NCBI GenBank assembly: GCA_015485455.1
Contig: WFTN01000175.1
Coordinates: 1 to 7,682, forward strand
Source: Planctomycetota bacterium
Lineage (GTDB): Bacteria > Planctomycetota > GCA-002687715 > DRQF01
DNA: 7,682 bases
Direction of reading: 5' to 3'
Part shown: positions 5,514 through 7,682 of the stretch, piece by piece
Numbering within the stretch: position 1 is the first letter of the stretch
Layout of the letters: each line of letters starts with the position of its first letter
Made by a program: the position numbers and the translations under genes
The notes under the pieces: model-generated
Seen by the model: only the letters and a program-made list of their open reading frames with translations
The model's database searches: none
Told to the model about the DNA's origin: nothing

Positions 5514-6413
5514 ATGGCTAGGCCAATTGACTCTAACCCGATTTCTGCACACGCAATACAAGGCCAAAGGCTGCTCCTGGTTTTGGGGGGGGCGCTCTTA
5601 GCCGTTCTCTTCTTGACTCCTCTTTGCGTGGAAGTATTAGGCACAAGACCTCGTAAGACGTCGGTCTCCATCCTTCGCTTTGCCTTCCTCGCCTTGGTGG
5701 CCCTTACGGTCAAGAAAGGCGGCCCAGGAATATCTGTGGAGGCTGGGCTTCAAACATCCGAAACTCCCCTAAGAGTCTGGGGGCGAGGATTCTTACTCGG
5801 CATGATCCCTTTAACGGTCTATGTTTTCATTCTTACGATAGTCGGAGAAAGAGCCTTCGAGGGCATCAACAACGAGTTCAAGTTCTGGACATCTGTCATC
5901 AAGTATATCCCCTTGGCCTTGGTAATCGGGTTCTTAGAAGACATGCTTTTCTTTGGGTTCCTTGCCACCCTCTTGGGCCAACGAGACCTCCCTTGCGTTC
6001 TTATCTATGCCATTTCTCACTTCTTAGCCCCGAGCAAATCCTATATCTGGAAGGAGGATTCTTGGGCTATGGGAGTTGAGGCGCTTCAGGCCATGGGCGA
6101 TTCCATTCTGGGGGCATGGGACAAACCCGTCGAGGTCATTGGTCTCGTTTTTGTTGGCTCCACCTTGGCGCTACTTTGTCGGCGTACAGGCCACATCTGG
6201 TTGGCCATGGGTGTTCACGGCGGTTGGTACTATGTGCGAACGATCTCCCGCAAATTAGGAGAAGATTTGCCAGGACAACATGAATGGCTCTTTGGAACAG
6301 ATCGTTTCTATGACGGAGTCTTGGGCTGGTTCGCTATTGCCGCAACCGGTCTTATTTTTTGCTGGACTCAATCAAGAACCAAAGAAGCAAGACAAGAATC
6401 ACGCAGCCAATAG
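5514..6413 (+). CDS. CPBP/Abi (Rce1-like) family membrane protein with a degenerate active site
   Basis: The 299-residue protein has roughly eight hydrophobic segments (near 19-38, 53-66, 91-110, 130-150, 158-172, 205-222, 226-241, 266-283) and the layout of the CPBP family, which includes the CAAX protease Rce1 and bacterial Abi proteins. Motif 1 is normally EE-x3-R; here it reads E142-D143-MLF-F147, so the second Glu is Asp and the Arg is lost. Motif 2 appears as Y165-AIS-H169. Motif 3 is H235-GGW-Y239, with Tyr replacing the usual Asn. One Glu and both His remain. By family knowledge these residues hold and polarise the catalytic water, so activity is doubtful or altered. The ATG lacks a good ribosome site (AAGAG 12 nt upstream). 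A G8 run lies at codons 23-26. The 3' end overlaps the kinase gene by 62 bp on the opposite strand. Family call good, function open. Confidence 0.78.
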   Translation: MARPIDSNPISAHAIQGQRLLLVLGGALLAVLFLTPLCVEVLGTRPRKTSVSILRFAFLALVALTVKKGGPGISVEAGLQTSETPLRVWGRGFLLGMIPLTVYVFILTIVGERAFEGINNEFKFWTSVIKYIPLALVIGFLEDMLFFGFLATLLGQRDLPCVLIYAISHFLAPSKSYIWKEDSWAMGVEALQAMGDSILGAWDKPVEVIGLVFVGSTLALLCRRTGHIWLAMGVHGGWYYVRTISRKLGEDLPGQHEWLFGTDRFYDGVLGWFAIAATGLIFCWTQSRTKEARQESRSQ

Positions 6414-7554
6414 CAAACCATTTCCACAAACGAACCGAAGATTTCTCGTCATGGATGTCGCTGGTGTTTCGAAGGGCCTCAGCGAAGGTTGCCATATCTG
6501 CGTAGCGTTTCTTGGGGTCATGTTCGATCGCTTTCATAACCACTCTTGACACAGCCAGTGGTATCCGTTTATTGACGGTCGTAGGGTTCTGAGGAGGTCC
6601 GGCCAAGACAGAATCAAACAGTTTCTTGCGAGAAGTTCCGTCATAGGCTGGTCGTTCCAGTAACAGCTCATAGAGAGTGAGCCCTAGGGCATAAACCTCT
6701 CCCTGCTCATTGGTGGAGAGTTGTTCTCCCTTCAATATTTCAGGTGCAAGATAGCGAGGCGTGCCTTGCACTTGATCCCCTGTTCGGGTCAAGGCACTGG
6801 CCCCTTCCTTTCTCGCGATACCAAAGTCAATCAAGATTGCCTGAGAAGACGAATCAATCATGATGTTGGAAGGCTTCAAGTCACGATGCAATATGCCGCA
6901 TGCGTGGATATGAATGAGGCTATCTGCAATTTGTTGGATGACCGCTACTTTGGCCTCAAGAGTTTGAAGAATAGGGCCCAGGATTCCAGCCCGACGTTCT
7001 CCCCGCAAGACGTCAATGACCTCAAGAAGGGTAATCCCCTTGATCCAAGGCATGGCGACATAGAGAGACCCCATGTCTTCGCCCACGTCAATAAGAGGAA
7101 CAACTCCAGAGAATTCTAACTCCGCCAAGATTTCCGCTTCCCTCCTGAAACGCTCGACCTCACTGGGGTCAACCTGCTGATCTCGTCGATGGACTTTAAG
7201 GGCGACCGTCGTCTTGGTTTCTCGATGAAACGCTTTATAGACATGACTGCTTCCCGTTGAGGCAGCTAAGAACTGGACACTGTAAGGACCGATTTCATTT
7301 AAGTTCCAACCCCGACGCCGTTCCCGCGTCGATGTTCCCGGTGTGTCTGCCACGAAAGGTGCATCAACGCCGCCAGCAATCATAGCAGCCAAGTCTTCGG
7401 CAAATTTGGGATAGCGGGCCAAGTAAATGTCTGGATCAGGGGGTTCCCCCTCTTCGCAACGAAGGATGTAGTGAAACAAGACAGCCTCCAAGAAGGCGTC
7501 AACTTCATCCGGGGATGCATCAGCCCCTGGTAGCTGCGGATAGTCATCACTCAT
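6352..7554 (-). CDS. Hanks-type Ser/Thr protein kinase, tail-anchored, paired with a sigma factor
   Basis: This is a 400-residue kinase. Residues 15-63 form an acidic helical leader with GEPPDPDIYLARYPKFAEDL (36-55), a segment I associate with planctomycete kinases. The kinase domain spans about 91-365: VALK with Lys120, the alpha-C Glu139, HRDLKPSN (223-230, catalytic Asp225), DFG (243-245) and GTPRYLAPE (264-272). The ATP loop is degenerate (FLAASTGSSHVY, 95-106), with the usual glycines mostly gone. The subdomain IX Asp is Glu286 (GEVYALG). One TM helix (376-395) ends the protein with a five-residue tail, so there is no external sensor domain. I start at ATG 7554, inside an 8-nt overlap (ATGAGTGA) with the upstream sigma gene; ATG 7566 is an alternative. 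The frame runs open to the window edge, but that part is antisense to nothing and simply overlaps the sigma gene in another frame. Substrate unknown. Confidence 0.92.
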   Translation of the reverse strand: MSDDYPQLPGADASPDEVDAFLEAVLFHYILRCEEGEPPDPDIYLARYPKFAEDLAAMIAGGVDAPFVADTPGTSTRERRRGWNLNEIGPYSVQFLAASTGSSHVYKAFHRETKTTVALKVHRRDQQVDPSEVERFRREAEILAELEFSGVVPLIDVGEDMGSLYVAMPWIKGITLLEVIDVLRGERRAGILGPILQTLEAKVAVIQQIADSLIHIHACGILHRDLKPSNIMIDSSSQAILIDFGIARKEGASALTRTGDQVQGTPRYLAPEILKGEQLSTNEQGEVYALGLTLYELLLERPAYDGTSRKKLFDSVLAGPPQNPTTVNKRIPLAVSRVVMKAIEHDPKKRYADMATFAEALRNTSDIHDEKSSVRLWKWFAIGCVILVLLLWFLIESSKK

Positions 7555-7682
7555 CTCGATCACCATCGAGGAGTTTTCGCAATCGCAGGCGAAGTTTCGC
7601 ATCGACTTTGGCGAAGCGCATACGCACGCCGCGATCAGACATGCCCACCAAATCAGCAATTTGTGCAGAGGAGAACCCACGC
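7547..7682 (-). CDS. C-terminal end of a sigma-70-family (ECF-like) factor, region 4 (runs off the right edge)
   Basis: In the minus frame from 7681 to the TGA at 7549-7547, 44 residues read RGFSSAQIADLVGMSDRGVR, then a basic helix MRFAKVDAKLRLRLRKLL and the tail DGDRDE. The pattern G-F-S-x2-QIA-x2-VGMS-x2-GVR-x-R fits the helix-turn-helix of sigma region 4, which contacts the -35 element. Codons here make good sense, whereas the kinase frame read upstream of 7554 gives an unlikely Cys/Trp-rich peptide. The stop overlaps the kinase ATG by 8 nt, which implies translational coupling. ECF factors linked to Ser/Thr kinases are described in planctomycetes, with the kinase proposed to control the factor. 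Region 2 lies outside the window, so another HTH regulator with a similar C-terminus remains possible. Confidence 0.75.
   Translation of the reverse strand, partial: RGFSSAQIADLVGMSDRGVRMRFAKVDAKLRLRLRKLLDGDRDE

Noticed and set aside
6721..7119. 132-codon plus-strand frame opposite the kinase
   Set aside because: It is antisense to the catalytic core (HRD, DFG, APE) and has no motif of its own.
7555..7680. Kinase starting at 7680 with 42 more residues
   Set aside because: That stretch is rich in Cys and Trp and unlike kinase leaders, while another frame of the same strand encodes a clear sigma region 4 helix-turn-helix that ends at the kinase ATG.

Overview
The window most likely comes from a member of the Planctomycetota. 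The strongest sign is at the right edge, where the end of a sigma-70-family (ECF-like) factor overlaps the start of a Hanks-type Ser/Thr kinase by 8 nt. ECF/kinase gene pairs are a known planctomycete feature. The kinase's N-terminal segment and the extra C-terminal domain on the di-heme peroxidase also fit that group. This placement is inferred from gene content only, with no marker-gene search. I see no insertion sequence, phage gene, CRISPR array, tRNA or rRNA.

Left block (1-1924). The first 43 bases are the start of a leftward infA (IF-1); its first 14 codons read MAKEDAITVEATVK. A short divergent region (44-149) carries a good sigma-70-type promoter for infA and a 23-bp imperfect palindrome. 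A rightward lipoprotein gene with a START/SRPBCC-like domain follows, starting at 150. It overlaps tail to tail by 23 bp with a leftward bpt, the N-degron Asp/Glu leucyltransferase. A 355-bp gap (1570-1924) follows; I see a probable bpt promoter there but no convincing gene.

Middle block (1925-5376). A secreted di-heme cytochrome c peroxidase/MauG-family protein with a C-terminal accessory domain ends in a strong terminator hairpin that probably works in both directions. Converging on it from the right is a two-gene leftward operon: a two-TM, helical-repeat protein of unknown function, followed 16 nt later by a PduO-type cob(I)alamin adenosyltransferase.

Right block (5377-7682). A rightward CPBP/Abi-family membrane protein with a degenerate active site overlaps tail to tail by 62 bp with the leftward kinase. 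The kinase is tail-anchored and has an unusual ATP loop. The sigma-factor fragment precedes it and appears translationally coupled to it.

The genes do not form one pathway. The segment reads as mostly chromosomal housekeeping and accessory genes (translation initiation, protein turnover, B12 cofactor, periplasmic redox, signalling). No complete new system is evident. The items most worth following are the sigma/kinase pair, the degenerate CPBP protein, the two-TM protein linked to the B12 enzyme, and the infA/lipoprotein control region.
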